Below the pieces are notes generated by a model. The model made no database searches. It saw only the letters and a list, made by a program, of their open reading frames with translations, and was not told where the DNA came from. 64,000 nucleotides of DNA from Notamacropus eugenii (taxonomy: Eukaryota > Chordata > Mammalia > Diprotodontia > Macropodidae), in contig NC_092879.1 of assembly GCF_028372415.1 (NCBI RefSeq), forward strand, positions 70,042,412-70,106,411, in the 5' to 3' direction. A program made the position numbers and the translations under genes. Positions 10,940 through 21,399 of the stretch are shown here, in pieces (positions within the stretch are counted from its first letter, which is position 1; each line of letters opens with the position of its first letter).

Positions 10940-11462
10940 GCTAAAGTCAGAAAAGAAACAAGTCCAAGGAAGCTGGATCTGAGTCTAGCTGAAGGAGAGA
11001 TACAGTGTGAGAAGGTCAGTCCCTTGGCTTTCACAATGATTCCATGAGATGGACCAGAAACATTATTGTTTCAAAAAAAAGAGATGGAATCTAGCCACGA
11101 CATGCCCTTAAAAACAAAATATACTGTGCCTCAAGACTTTGGCTCTAATCAGAACAGCTTGTTCTTGGCTCCATTTATCCATATCATTGGGCTGTCATCA
11201 CTGGGTCTGTCTTGGTCATCCTATCAGGAATGTTATCAGTGAAGGGGGATTTGATTCCCAATAAGCCATTGTGTGAATACCATCCCTTGGTCCTTCAGGA
11301 GGGACAGATCCAGCTATCCATGAGTCAGGGTCAAGGTCATACTGTACTCTACTCCCACCTCCCACCAAGATGGCTTAGACTCAAGTATGCACATAGGAAG
11401 GAACCCACACTTGGATTATGACCCTGGCCTCCATGTGTTGGGGAGTTATGGAAAGGGAGATA
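10940..11462. other. Unique sequence
   Basis: No gene or repeat recognised. Confidence 0.4.
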
Positions 11463-11464
11463 TT

Positions 11465-11692
11465 ATAGCATGATGCAAAGACTGTTGGTTCAGCAGACAG
11501 GAGAGACAGACTTGGGTTTGCATCTTTGTACTGCCTCTTGCTAGCCTTGTGTTCCCAGACAAGTCAGGGAATCTCTCTGAGCCTTAGTTTCCCCATTGGT
11601 AAAATGGAGCTAATAAGCCTTAATGAGTTGGTATAGGGAAAGTGCTTCTCAAATCTTAAAGCACTGGAGAAATGCTTCATCTGACTTACATT
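11465..11692 (+). repeat. MIR-family SINE
   Basis: A head with GACAGACTTGGGTTTGCATC, a core TTGTGTTCCCAGACAAGTCA, CCTTAGTTTCCCCATTGGTA and a decayed tail. Confidence 0.8.
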
Positions 11693-12128
11693 ATTTGACT
11701 TACAGCTTTGGAGGTTGAGGCTTCAGATGGCAGGATGCTGAGGGTCATTTTGATGGAACTTTCTAGTCTGAAAGTGCTCAAGGCTTGCTCCATTCAGAGG
11801 TGGCCTTCAAAAGCCAGTCTTTTCTGTTGGCTAATGGAAAAATCACTCCCATAGCTAGTTGAGCCCTAGCTCTGTCCTAACACCTTTCCTGATTTAGTGG
11901 AAATCATGTATCTGTCCTGTTGGGCCCAGCAAGGAGACTCAGCATCAGATGATCAAAGAACAGTGAATTCTGGGGAGGGAGGAAGACTGCTCTATGAGTC
12001 TTCCTGTCTTTGTATCTGGCAAGTTCCCTGAGGTTTAGAATTGACTCTCCTTTATACAGATAATTCCTAATTAACAGAGGACCCAGTTTTCAAAGGTCAC
12101 TTATAAATTAGTTGCTTGTTTTCCAGTA
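11693..12128. other. Unique sequence
   Basis: No gene or repeat recognised. Confidence 0.4.
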
Positions 12129-12129
12129 A

Positions 12130-12605
12130 GATATAGGGTCAAAGGATATGAACAGGCAGTTTTCAAAGGAGGAAATCCAAGTTATCGATAGCCAGATGAA
12201 AAAATTATCCAAATCATAATTGGAGAAATACAAGTGACAGTAACTCTCAGGTTCTACCTCACACCCATCAGATTGTCAAAAATGACCAAAAGAAAGAAAA
12301 AATTACAGATTTGGAAAGGTTGTGGGAAAATAGACACACTAATGCATTATTAGCAGAGCTGTGAATTGTTCCTGCCATCCCTGGAAAGCAGTTTGGAACA
12401 ATGTCCCAAAAGTTCCTGAATTGTGCATCTGGCTACTATGTCTATATCCCTAAAGAAATCAAAGAAAGAGGAAAAGAACACAACCCATATGTACAAAAAT
12501 ATTTCTAGCAGCTCTTTTGATAGTGTTAAAGAACTAAAAACTACAGGGGTACCTATCCCTCCAATTGGAATATACAAACATAATGGAACCTGTTTTGGGA
12601 TAGGA
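12130..12605 (+). repeat. L1 LINE, C-terminal part of ORF2
   Basis: Reads sense through the end of a marsupial L1: ATGAACAGGCAGTTTTCAAA (start of the conserved 3' ORF2 block), CTACCTCACACCCATCAGAT, TTATTAGCAGAGCTGTGAAT, then a decayed GGAATATACAAACATAATGG. The same region recurs in antisense at 20300, 26840, 44931 and 57290. Confidence 0.85.
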
Positions 12606-12699
12606 ACAGGGCTGGTCAGAAAGTAATGGTCCATGGTGACGCCTGTGGGGAGAAAAAGCTATGAGCTGGTCTAGCTGTGGCTTCCGTGGCCTGAGCAAG

Positions 12700-12882
12700 A
12701 GTTCTTAAGCTGGGGTCTGGGAACTTGTTTTTCTAAATATTTCAAAAACTAAATACAGTATTGTATAGTGAATAGCATATTCACTATATGTATTTTACTT
12801 TATGCACTTACAATCAATATTCTAAGAAGAGGTCCCTAGGCTTCACCAGGGCTCCAGGGCACAAAAGAAGGGTAAGAATTCC
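12700..12882. mobile_element. hAT-type MITE, TTAAG/CTTAA-ended family
   Basis: Left end AGTTCTTAAGCTGGGGTCTG; right end GGGTAAGAATTCC. The two ends form an imperfect inverted repeat around an AT-rich centre (ATATGTATTTTACTTTATGC). A second copy of the family is at 55715-55907. Family placement is by resemblance to Charlie-like miniature elements. Confidence 0.65.
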
Positions 12883-12884
12883 AG

Positions 12885-13308
12885 CAAACCAGAGGCTATT
12901 TTCTTGTAAGTCGCCTGGGAGTGAACAAGTATGACTTCCATTTTTCTCAGCTTCTTCCAGGCTCACTACCTGCCTACCTGCCCCTGTTTCCTTTCCTGTC
13001 TGAGTAAAGAGCAGGTCTGTCCACCCCACCATTCTCAGGTGTATAGTTAATATCTTCCAGCATACTTGGGCTGATTTTAGTTATTATCTAGTAATGTTTT
13101 CCTACCGTTATAGCCCTTTCTGATGGCTGACCACACCACCCTCTACCTCCAGGACAACTTCTACCTTTAAAAATGGAACTTGTGAAAGCACAGTGCTTCT
13201 GGGACTCATCTTCTCACTTACTTAGAGGGTTAGAATTCTCATGCTACCCTTCATAAATTTGGCCAGAGAGTTAGCAGGTGCTAACCCTACACTGGAGATG
13301 CCTTGGCA
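12885..13308. other. Unique sequence
   Basis: No gene or repeat recognised. Confidence 0.4.
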
Positions 13309-13309
13309 G

Positions 13310-13490
13310 CATAAGATTCGGAGCTGGAAGACTTTAGGGACCATCTAATCTACCCCCTTCCTTTGACAGAGGAGGAAACTGAAGCACAGAGAGGGGAAGG
13401 GTCTTACCCTTGTCCCACAGGTAGCAAGTGACAAAGCCAGGATTCAAACCTAGGTCTTCTGATTCCAAATGCTGTGGTCTTTCCACTGGG
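13310..13490 (-). repeat. MIR/THER1-type SINE
   Basis: Antisense: GGAGCTGGAAGACTTTAGGG, GAGGAGGAAACTGAAGCACA and GATTCAAACCTAGGTCTTCT. Confidence 0.8.
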
Positions 13491-13752
13491 CTGCTAGGTG
13501 GCACAGTGATTAGAGTGCCGGGCCTGGAGTCAGGAAGACTCATCTTCCTGAGTTCAAATCTGGCCTCAGACGCTGACTAGTCACTAGGTAACTGTGTGAC
13601 CCTGGACAAGTCATGTAAGTCTGCTTGCCTCAGTGTCCTCATCTGTCAAATGAGCTGGAGAAGCAAATGGCAAACCACTCCAGTATCTGCCAAGAAAACC
13701 CAAAGGAGTCATGAAGAGTCAGACATGACTGAAAAACAACTGAAAAGCTCTT
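13491..13752 (+). repeat. MAR1-like SINE, full length
   Basis: Head GCTGCTAGGTGGCACAGTGA, core with a small duplication (CTGACTAGTCACTAGG), then AATGAGCTGGAGAAGCAAAT and AAGAGTCAGACATGACTGAA. Confidence 0.9.
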
Positions 13753-13952
13753 TTCACTACAGTTTCAACATGAAGAGTCAAGGTCAACATTGATCTGGGT
13801 TTTTTTAAAAATTAAATGTTAGTGTTAAGTTGAGAGAGTATGAGTGGGGCAGTGTTTTATGGTGATGGATTCAGGTCTCAGAACTGAGGAGAGAAAGGTG
13901 TCAAAGTCAGGAGAGAAAAGAATTGGGGAGATAGTTCAAGAGAATAACAGTA

Positions 13953-14122
13953 GGGGCAGCTAGGTGGCACTGCAGTGGATAAGAGTACCAGTCAGGGAGT
14001 CAGGAGGACCTGAGTTCAAATCCAACCTCAGATATTTACTAGTTATGAGACCCTGGGCAAGTCACTTAAACCTAGTTGCCTCAGAAACAACAAAACAAAA
14101 AAAAACCAAACAAAACAAGAGA
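13953..14122 (+). repeat. tRNA-headed SINE with A-rich tail
   Basis: AGGGGCAGCTAGGTGGCACT, GAGGACCTGAGTTCAAATCC, GGGCAAGTCACTTAAACCTA, then an A/C-rich tail (AACAAAACAAAAAAAAACCA). Confidence 0.9.
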
Positions 14123-14584
14123 TAACAATAAGCCAGTGACATAGAGGCATCAGAGCTTGTACTGGTTTGTCCCCTCAAAGCAGATGCTCAAGTGGAGCTA
14201 TTGCCAAGGAATACCTATCAGTTCCAATTCCCTGGCACCCTCTGATCTTCGAGGGCCTAGCTAACGGACCACTCTTCTGAAGATCACAATTCCCACGAAT
14301 CTTTCCTTCAAATTTGCACATTCCCTTATCAGAGACCCTAGTGCCAAGGCATCCTGCTGATCCCAGCATTTACTTCAGTTCTCCACATAGCAGATGTCAG
14401 CCTGGCTCCCTGGTGCAGCAGGGACTTCAGGCCATGCCTGCCCTTTAAGAAAAGAAAAGCAATTTTCACATGCACCTGTTCCGGTCTTCCTGAACAGTGG
14501 CGTGTTGACCCACCCTCACATCTTCCTCGTATTGTTCATTTCTCATGAAAGATTCAGAGATGCATGCCGGATTAAAAAGTGATG
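14123..14584. other. Unique sequence
   Basis: No gene or repeat recognised. Confidence 0.4.
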
Positions 14585-14728
14585 GGGAAATATTTAAGAA
14601 AATAAATAGTAATCCAACGAGAATAGATTTAACATTAATTTGAAGTTTTCTAAGTTGATAGGTGGCCCCCAGGGATCTTTATGTATGGTTTAATGACCCT
14701 GATTTCTGAGTTGGACACCACTGCTCTA
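14585..14728 (+). mobile_element. hAT-type MITE, right half (TTGACACCACTG-ended family)
   Basis: ATTTAACATTAATTTGAAGT, TTCTAAGTTGATAGGTGGCC and the end AGTTGGACACCACTGCTCTA match the right half of the element that is fuller at 41071-41286. Confidence 0.65.
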
Positions 14729-14814
14729 AACAATATTGTGTTGGAGAACAATATAAATGCCCAAGTTCTAAGCTGACCACATTAGGTCAGGATTTTACTA
14801 TATCAACTCTTTTT

Positions 14815-15004
14815 CAGGAGGCATGTTTTGATTCATGGTATATAAAAAGCCTTTTGAAGAAATTATAAGGGTGGTAGGGGAGGTGAGACTACTTAACCTG
14901 GGAAAGAAAAGGATTAGGTAAGGCATGATTGCTCTCTTCAAGTATCTGAACAACTAGTACATGGAGAAGGGAACAGGCTTATTCTGAAGTTCGGTCATCT
15001 AGCC
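14815..15004 (+). repeat. L3/CR1 LINE 3' region (left part)
   Basis: GTGAGACTACTTAACCTGGG, AAAAGGATTAGGTAAGGCAT and TGCTCTCTTCAAGTATCTGA match the L3/CR1 3' region. The element is interrupted by a palindromic MITE and resumes near 15400. Confidence 0.7.
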
Positions 15005-15206
15005 CAAGGGTAGGGGACCCTACAGCCTCAAGGCCACATGTGGCCTTTTAGGTCCTCAGGTGTGGCCTTTTGACTGAGTCCAAGTTTTATAGAAGAAATC
15101 CTTTTATTAAGTGGATTTGTTCTGTAAAGTTTGGATTCAGTCAAAGGGCTGTACTTAAGGACCTAGAAGGTCACATGTGGCATCAAGGCCGATGGTTCCC
15201 CGACCT
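15005..15206. mobile_element. Palindromic hAT-type MITE (second copy)
   Basis: Same design as 5286-5489: left arm GGCCACATGTGGCCTTTTAG, centre AGAAATCCTTTTATTAAG, right arm AAGGACCTAGAAGGTCACAT and end GGTTCCCCGACCTG. It lies inside an L3/CR1 copy, so it inserted after that element. Confidence 0.85.
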
Positions 15207-15399
15207 GAGTAGTCCTTGCTTCAACACTTGCATTAACATGGGGCTAATTTACTTTAGGATTGGATGGATCCCCCCACCCCACCCCAAGAATGGGCTTGGA
15301 CTAGGAAGGACCTCTAAGATCATTAATTCCCAAGGTCCTCTCCAATTGGGAAATTGAATCTATGGACCTCCACTGTCATGAAGGAAAACAGGAAGGGTT

Positions 15400-15678
15400 G
15401 TCACCTGGAAGAGGGATAGATATGTTCTCCTTGGGTCTACAGGACAAAAGGAAGAACAATGGGGGAGAAGTTCAGGAAGGTAGATTTGAATTTTACTCAA
15501 GGAAACTAAGGAACTTTGTCACATAACAAAAGACTTTTTAGCATCTCAAGAAGAAACTTCCTAACCATAGAAAAGGCAACCAAATGAGGTGAAAACTCCC
15601 TTAATAGAGATCTTCAGAGTGGGAGAAACATAATCCTGTCTGAAGAAACTAATACAGTTCTGAGCAGAGTCTGGGAGA
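15400..15678 (+). repeat. L3/CR1 LINE 3' region (right part)
   Basis: GAGAAGTTCAGGAAGGTAGA, AAGAAACTTCCTAACCATAG and AGAGATCTTCAGAGTGGGAG follow the L3/CR1 3' order. Confidence 0.65.
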
Positions 15679-15684
15679 TTTTAG

Positions 15685-15868
15685 CAGTTTCATAGAATTC
15701 ATAAGATCTTAGAGCTGGAAGGGATCTTCTGGGTCTTCTGGTCCAACCTCCTTATTTTAAGGAGGAAGAAAGTGAGGACCAGGAAGGAGAAAGAACTTGG
15801 CCAAGATAAACACTAGAGCCAGGATCTGAAGCCCGGGCTTCTAGTACCCTTCCCACTATACTCCCCTG
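15685..15868 (-). repeat. MIR/THER1-type SINE
   Basis: Antisense: TCTTAGAGCTGGAAGGGATC, GGTCCAACCTCCTTATTTTA, CTTGGCCAAGATAAACACTA and a head near CCCACTATACTCC. Confidence 0.8.
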
Positions 15869-16284
15869 TTCTTCAGTAACACCTGGGAGATCTTAACTTC
15901 AGCTGAGAATTGGCTCTGTGATTCCCACTTGGCAGGCAAGAATCCCACCTTTGAATCAAAAAGAGCCTCGTTCTTTGACCCTACCAGGAAAGATACAGGG
16001 TAGGAGAAGCTGTGTGATTCCCCCTTACAGGGAATTCTTTTATCCAGAAGTTTATCTGGTTCTATTAACTCAGCTTATTCTCAATGAATGCTTCTTGGGC
16101 ATTAAGTTATTTTGAATCCGTTTAACTACTATATCTGGGACTGCTCTTCATAGGTTGTAGGTTATGCGTGGAACCAAAGCAAAGACCTCAATCCCTGCCT
16201 CTAAAGCACACTGCCAACTCAAAAACAGGAAGGAGAATGACTAAGGAAGATTATCTCCAACATGGAGATGAGAAGCCACCATAA
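15869..16284. other. Unique sequence
   Basis: No gene or repeat recognised. Confidence 0.4.
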
Positions 16285-16286
16285 TT

Positions 16287-16606
16287 GTAACACTGGAACT
16301 CTGATGACCACTGAAATTGTAACAGGGTCACTTGTTATAGCTAAAGCTCAGGGAGAGAGGACTCCTCTCTTGGGGAGGTAGAGGAGGATGTAATGCCTCT
16401 GAATTCATATAATTTGGGGCCAGTGTTGATGTCTGGGGCCAATTTTGTTAAGTTAGGAAGAATAACCAAGTCATTTGTTCCTGGCCAGTGGGCTCTTTAT
16501 CCTGCTTGTGTCTTATAAAACTTCAAAAAGTCCTCTTTCCATACTTAGGGTTCTTGTCACATGAAACTGCCACTTCTACTTTGGTGTATTTTTATTGATC
16601 TAACAA
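16287..16606 (+). mobile_element. Possible old solo LTR (uncertain)
   Basis: The stretch begins TGTAACACTGG and ends ATCTAACA, with a TATA-like TCTTATAAAACTTC at about 16511-16524 and a T-rich 3' part. The flanking ATAAT and ATTAT agree at 4 of 5 positions. These are LTR-like traits, but the family is not recognised and chance is quite possible. If real, it is an old fossil without internal sequence. Confidence 0.25.
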
Positions 16607-16740
16607 TTATCCTAGGTACATTTCAATTTCCAAAAAGTGTGGCACAGAATGAGTACCAGAGGAAAAAAAGATAGGATCCTCTAGGTTAAAATGCTTCTGG
16701 GAAAGTCAATTCAAGAAGGAAGGATAGGAATTATTTTTTT

Positions 16741-16995
16741 GAATGCAGCAACCACTCACAGACCCAATACTGATTGGTTCTGAAGCTTTAACCTGCTTCA
16801 GTTTTCAATCCTAGTTCAGTTTGACCTCCCTTAGGCAACCTGGTAGCCCTCCATTCCTGGTGGCTCACCATATTAGTGCCAGACTTAGTACAGAAACTGG
16901 ATCTACTGCAGCTCAAGACTCTTGAACTCAAGTGATTCACTAGCCTCATCTTGCTCCAGTAGCAGGGGTTACAGGCATGTACCTCAACACCTGGT
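16741..16995 (-). pseudogene. RN7SL: 7SL (SRP) RNA retropseudogene
   Basis: Read on the minus strand, this follows the 7SL RNA of the signal recognition particle from its 5' end (near 16995) through the Alu domain and into the S domain. Plus-strand landmarks are CTTAGGCAACCTGGTAG at about 16830, TCACCATATTAGTGCC at about 16866, ACTTAGTACAGAAACTGGAT, CTCTTGAACTCAAGTGATTC and TACAGGCATGTACC. The presence of S-domain sequence (CTTAGGCAACCTGG, TTAACCTGCTTC) shows it comes from 7SL itself and not from an Alu- or B1-like SINE, which lack that domain and are not expected in marsupials. Length is about 255 of 300 bases; roughly the last 40 are missing. T7 at 16734-16740 may be the remains of an A-tail in antisense. 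Divergence looks like 25-30% by eye, so it should not be functional. Confidence 0.85.
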
Positions 16996-17129
16996 GAGGA
17001 AACTCATAAGAAGATAAAAAGATACAATTTTGATGAGAAAGAAGGGGAGTTGTCTAAACAGACCAATGTGGATGCAAAGGGAGCTTACCAACCAAAAAGG
17101 ACTTTTAATAAGATATATATGGAAGATGA

Positions 17130-18755
17130 AATCAAGAGCAGGAAATAGAAGATGAGTAGAAGACTATAGCATAGTCCCTTTAAAATACTGTTGAGCATCC
17201 AAGGATAACAAACAGGAGGGTTTTTATTTTGTATCTATATTGAATCAGAAGTGGAGGCTCAAATAAATGAGAGTACCACTCACTGCTCAGGGATGAATGG
17301 AATAGAGATGAATAACTACAGAGGGAAAGAAGAGCGGCTCAATTATTCCACTGCTAGTTTTCTCCGACAAGGAAAAAAGACCTTTGAACTAGAAAGGATA
17401 GAAAGAAAAATGGGTAAGAGGGAGTTGGCATCCAAGATAAATAGGGAAATTATTAGAGAGCACTTAGCTGCCCTTGATGAATTCAAGTCACCCAGCCCAG
17501 ATGGACTACATCCTTGGGTCCTAAAATAATTGGCAAGTGTGATTACTAAGACATTTACAGGCATATTCAATAAATTATGTCTAATGGGAGAGACATCACA
17601 GGACTAAAGAAGAAATGCTATACCAATTTTCAAAAAAGGGAAGAGAAGGAAGCCTTGCATTATAGGTCTATGAACTTGACTTTGATTCTTGGCAAAATTG
17701 TAGAACATCATATTAAAATCAGGGTATTCTTAAACGGATGGTTGGTAGACATCTAGAAAAGGAAGCAGAGAGCAAAAAGACCCAGTAGAACTTTATTAAA
17801 ACCCGTCAGGTCCAGTCAAGCCAGACTTGGCTTATCTTCTTTATTGACAAGTCACTGGGGGCAGTGATAAAACTATAGTGGGCCTAGATTTTAGCAAAGC
17901 ACTTTATAAAATATCTTATGTTACTATGGAAAAGATGGAGGGATGTGAGCTATATAAAGTACAAGATGGCTGAACTTCATTCATGAATGGATGGTTCAAT
18001 GCCAACTTTTTAATTTAAATTTATATATTTTTTGGTTTTCAGTTCCAAATTCTATCCCTCCATTTCCTCCCTTACCCATTGAGAAGGTAAGAAATACAAT
18101 ACCCATTATGCATAAGAAGTCATGCAAAACATTCGATGTCAGCTTTGATAGAGGTCATCAGTGAAATGCCCTAGGAATCTGTGTTTGGCCCTGTGTTGTT
18201 GGACATTTTCATCAATAACTTGGATAAAGGCGGACGTGATCTGCTTATCAGATCTGCAGGTGACACCAGAGACTGGGTGGGATGGCTAACATGCTGGATC
18301 ATGAGACACGATCCAAAAAGATCTTGACTGCCTGGGATTCGCAACTGAATCCAGGAAAATGAAATCTAATAGGGATAAATAGAAAATTTTACATTTGAGT
18401 TCAAAAACATCCAAATCACAAGCACATGGAAGAGACATTGCTAAATAGCAATTTGAAGGGAAAACATCTGGGGGTTTTAGTAACCTTCAAGCTTGAAATG
18501 AATCTATAATGTGATATGACATTCCCCGAAGTGATTAAATCTTGGGCTATGTTAAGAGAAGACGTGCAATAAGAAGACAACAGGCCCTCTGTGTTCTGTC
18601 ATAGGCAGACCTCACCTGCTTCATCATGTGCGTTTTTGGACATCACAATCTGAGAAACATGAAAAAGGAGGAGGGTAATCAGAATGGTAAAGATCCTTGT
18701 ATCTATGCCATACGATCTGTTGATGGAAGTGGGGATGCTTAGCCCGGGAGAACAG
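17130..18755 (+). repeat. L3/CR1 LINE, reverse transcriptase region
   Basis: Near 17470 the frame reads ALDEFKSPSPDGLHPWVLK, the CR1/L3 motif at the start of the reverse transcriptase (…GPDGIHPRVLREL…). Further on come decayed forms of the IFKKG…YRPxSLT region (17620-17680), the DFSKAF region (17885-17915) and a FINDL-like region (18206-18230). Many stops are present. A short antisense L1 piece interrupts it at 18000-18145; the element resumes after 19195. Confidence 0.8.
18000..18145 (-). repeat. L1 3' UTR fragment inserted in L3/CR1
   Basis: TTCAGTTCCAAATTCTATCC, CCCTTACCCATTGAGAAGG and CATAAGAAGTCATGCAAAAC are the antisense of the marsupial L1 3' UTR. Confidence 0.75.
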
Positions 18756-18758
18756 AAG

Positions 18759-18760
<2 letters not shown>

Positions 18761-18828
<68 letters not shown>
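18761..18828. repeat. (GT)34 microsatellite
   Basis: 68 bases of uninterrupted GT. Perfect purity and length predict a highly variable locus. It also produces spurious Thr-His open frames on the minus strand. Confidence 0.99.
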
Positions 18829-18831
<3 letters not shown>

Positions 18832-18935
18832 GGAAATGGCAAACCACTCTAGTATCTTTACCAAGAAACCTCAAAAGGGGTCACAAAGAGTCAAACATGA
18901 TTAAAAAATGACTAAACAGCAAAAAAAAAAGGGGG
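18829..18935 (+). repeat. MAR1-like SINE, 3' tail only
   Basis: AAAGGAAATGGCAAACCACT, TTTACCAAGAAACCTCAAAA and AAAGAGTCAAACATGATTAA, then an A-run and G-run. Confidence 0.85.
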
Positions 18936-18954
18936 GGGGAAGAGGGAGAAAGAC

Positions 18955-19190
18955 AATATGAATGAATGGATGAATGTGCATTTATTAAGAGCTCACTATA
19001 TGTCAGTGTTAAGCATAGCAACATGGTGTTGTCCTCAAGGACCTTGCATTCTCATGAGGGAAGACAATACATAAAGAAGAGTTGGAAATGAGGGAGGCAG
19101 AATCCAAGGTTCCAGTGGGAGAAAGATGGAGATGAAGGACGTAGTTCAGGTATGATATTATTGAGGTCAGGTAGTGGTGTGGAGACCTGT
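18955..19190 (-). repeat. L2 3' end
   Basis: Antisense L2 3' UTR: GTGCATTTATTAAGAGCTCA, CTATATGTCAGTGTTAAGCA and CAAGGACCTTGCATTCTCAT. Confidence 0.75.
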
Positions 19191-19194
19191 TTCC

Positions 19195-19300
19195 AGGAAA
19201 GATAAGATGAAGGCTCACAAGATAGTTATCTTCGAGTACTTGAAATACAGTCACGTAAAGGAAGAATTAGAGATAAGGGATGAGAAAAAAGCAAGTTAAG
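19195..19300 (+). repeat. L3/CR1 LINE, continuation
   Basis: GATAGTTATCTTCGAGTACT and TTGAAATACAGTCACG correspond to the L3/CR1 3' region (…gctgtcttcaagtatctgaa…), continuing from 18755. Confidence 0.6.
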
Positions 19301-19302
19301 AC

Positions 19303-19560
19303 TTGGATAAAGCACTGGACTTGGAGTCAGACCTAAACTCAAATCCAGCCTCAGGCACTTAACAGCTTTGTGATTCTAAGCAAGTCACTTTAACTTTTGT
19401 TTGTCACAGTTTCCTCATCTGTAAAATGGGAATAATAATAGCACCTACACCTCCCCCCCCCCCCCCCAGGGTTTTTGTAAGGATCAAATGAGATTATATT
19501 TGTAAAGTGCTCTGAAAACCTTAAAGTGCTATAGAAATGCTAGCTGTTACTGTTATTAAT
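19303..19560 (+). repeat. MIR-family SINE with internal C-run
   Basis: Head GGACTTGGAGTCAGACCTAA, core ACAGCTTTGTGATTCTAAGC, TTTCCTCATCTGTAAAATGG, then a run of 15 C at 19453-19467 where MIR normally has a short CTCC, then TTGTAAGGATCAAATGAGAT. Confidence 0.9.
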
Positions 19561-19564
19561 ACAT

Positions 19565-19765
19565 AAAAAAAGACTTACTAACAATAGAAATTATCCAAAA
19601 GAGGAAAGGGCTGTCTTTGGAAGGAGTGGATTCTCCCCCACTGGAGGTCTGAATGGCCACTTTATGGGGATCTTGTGGAGATTCTCTTTCAGATATGGGC
19701 TGGAGTAGATAGCCACTGATGTCTCCTCCAATTCTAAACTTCTATCCTTTGGAAGATTAGATCAA
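19565..19765 (+). repeat. L3/CR1 LINE, 3' end
   Basis: GACTTACTAACAATAGAAAT, GGAAGGAGTGGATTCTCCCC, CACTGGAGGTCTGAATGG and the end GTCTCCTCCAATTCTAAACT follow the L3/CR1 3' order. Confidence 0.75.
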
Positions 19766-20084
19766 GTGAGAATAAAAACCCAAATAATGTACAAAAAAGG
19801 AAAACTAATCACAAAGGAGCTTCTAAGGCATGAAAAAGAAAGAGTATGTGCAGAATCCCTTTAGGTAATGTTCTTGATAACAACACTGTGTATCTTCCTC
19901 ACTGGGTCTGATGGGACTGTTGATTGGTCAAAAACCATGAAGCTGGCCAGTGCCCACCAAGGACTGCTGCTCTCTTTGGCTTTCAAGTAACCTAATGTCA
20001 TGGAAATTACTGTGGGACTGTACAGTATTTTTCTCCTTTTTTTTCCAGAAATGTAATAATTTTCCTGATGAAATCGGGAGATGG
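19766..20084. other. Unique sequence
   Basis: No gene or repeat recognised. Confidence 0.4.
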
Positions 20085-20205
20085 TGAGTTTAATTTAATC
20101 AGAGGCTATAGTACAGGAAGGGGAGTAGTCTGAAATAGAGCCAGGAAAGTAAATTGGGAACCAGATTATGGAACACCTTGAATGTCAAGCTCTAGGCAAG
20201 TGCCA
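20085..20205 (-). repeat. L2 fragment
   Basis: GAACCAGATTATGGAACACC and TTGAATGTCAAGCTCTAGGC match the antisense L2 3' coding region. Confidence 0.6.
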
Positions 20206-20309
20206 TTCCACTTATAAACAGAAGATTGCCCTTGACCAGTTTCCACCTCGGTGGAAACGATTCTCCAACTATCAATTTCTCTCTTTAACTTGTAACATGT
20301 TCAAGGATC

Positions 20310-21310
20310 AGACTTTTAAAAAAAAATTTTTCCTTAATATTATTTTTTTCCAATTACATGTAAAGATAGTTTTCAACATTCATTTTTGTAAGAGTTTAAG
20401 TTCCTATTTTTTCTCCCTTCCTTCCTCCCCAATACAGCAAGCAATCTCATGTAGGCCATGCATGTACAATCATGTTAAACATATCTCCACATGAGTGATG
20501 TTGTGAAATATTCAGAACAAAATGGAAAAACCATGAGAAAGAAAAAACAAAAAACAAGTGAAAATAATATGCTTTGATCTGCACTCAGACTCCATAGTTC
20601 TCCCTCTGGATGTGGATAGCATTTTTCATCATGAATCTTTTGGAATTATCTTGGATCATTGTATTGCTGAGAAGAGCTAAGTCTATCAGAGTTAATCATT
20701 GCACAATGTTGCTGTTACTATGTACAATGTTCTCCTGGTTCTGCTTACTTCACTTGGCATCAGTTCATGTAAGTCTTTCCAGGTTTTTCTGAAAGCATCC
20801 TGCTCATCATTTCTTATAATAGTATTCCATTACATTCATATACCACAGCTTGTTAAACCATTCCCCAAGTGATAGCCATCCCCTCAGTTTCTAATTCTTT
20901 GCCACTACAAAAAGAGCTGCTATCAATATTTTGTCCATATGAGTCCTTTTCCCTTTTTTATGATCTCTTTGGGATACAGACCTAGTGGTGGTATTACTGG
21001 ATCAAGGTGTATGCACAGTTTTACAGCCCTTTGGGCACAGTTCCAAAATACTCTCCAGAATGATTGGATCAGTTCACAACTCCACCAACAATGCATTAGT
21101 GTTCCAATTTTGCCACATCTCCTCCAACATTAATCATTTTCTTTTTCTGTCATATTAGGCAGTCTGATAGCTGTGTCATGCTACCTCAGAATTGTTTTAA
21201 TTTGCATTTCTCTAATAAGTAGTGATTTAGAGTATTTTTTCATATGACTATAGATAGCTTTAATTTCTTCATCTACAAACTGCCTCTTCATAAGGGATCA
21301 GACATTTTAA
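20310..21310 (-). repeat. L1 LINE, 3' part of ORF2 and 3' UTR
   Basis: Antisense of marsupial L1: CCAATTACATGTAAAGATAG (3' UTR), ATAATAGTATTCCATTACAT (antisense of the 'GGAATACTAT' block), TTGTTAAACCATTCCCCAAG, CATATGAGTCCTTTTCCCTT, TGGATCAGTTCACAACTCCA and TCATATGACTATAGATAGCT. The 5' end is truncated. Confidence 0.95.
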
Positions 21311-21399
21311 TTACCATTCAAAATAACATGCTCAGTTACCAAATATTTATATAAAATAATGACAAGCATTCAGTTCTTTGCAACTTACACTTGTTAAAG

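Noticed and set aside
16850-16995. Alu-like antisense sequence, which would suggest primate DNA
   Set aside because: The similarity continues into the 7SL S domain, which Alu lacks, and all other repeats are marsupial. It is a 7SL copy.
18599-18874. Thr-His repeat protein on the minus strand
   Set aside because: Direct translation of the (GT)34 microsatellite.
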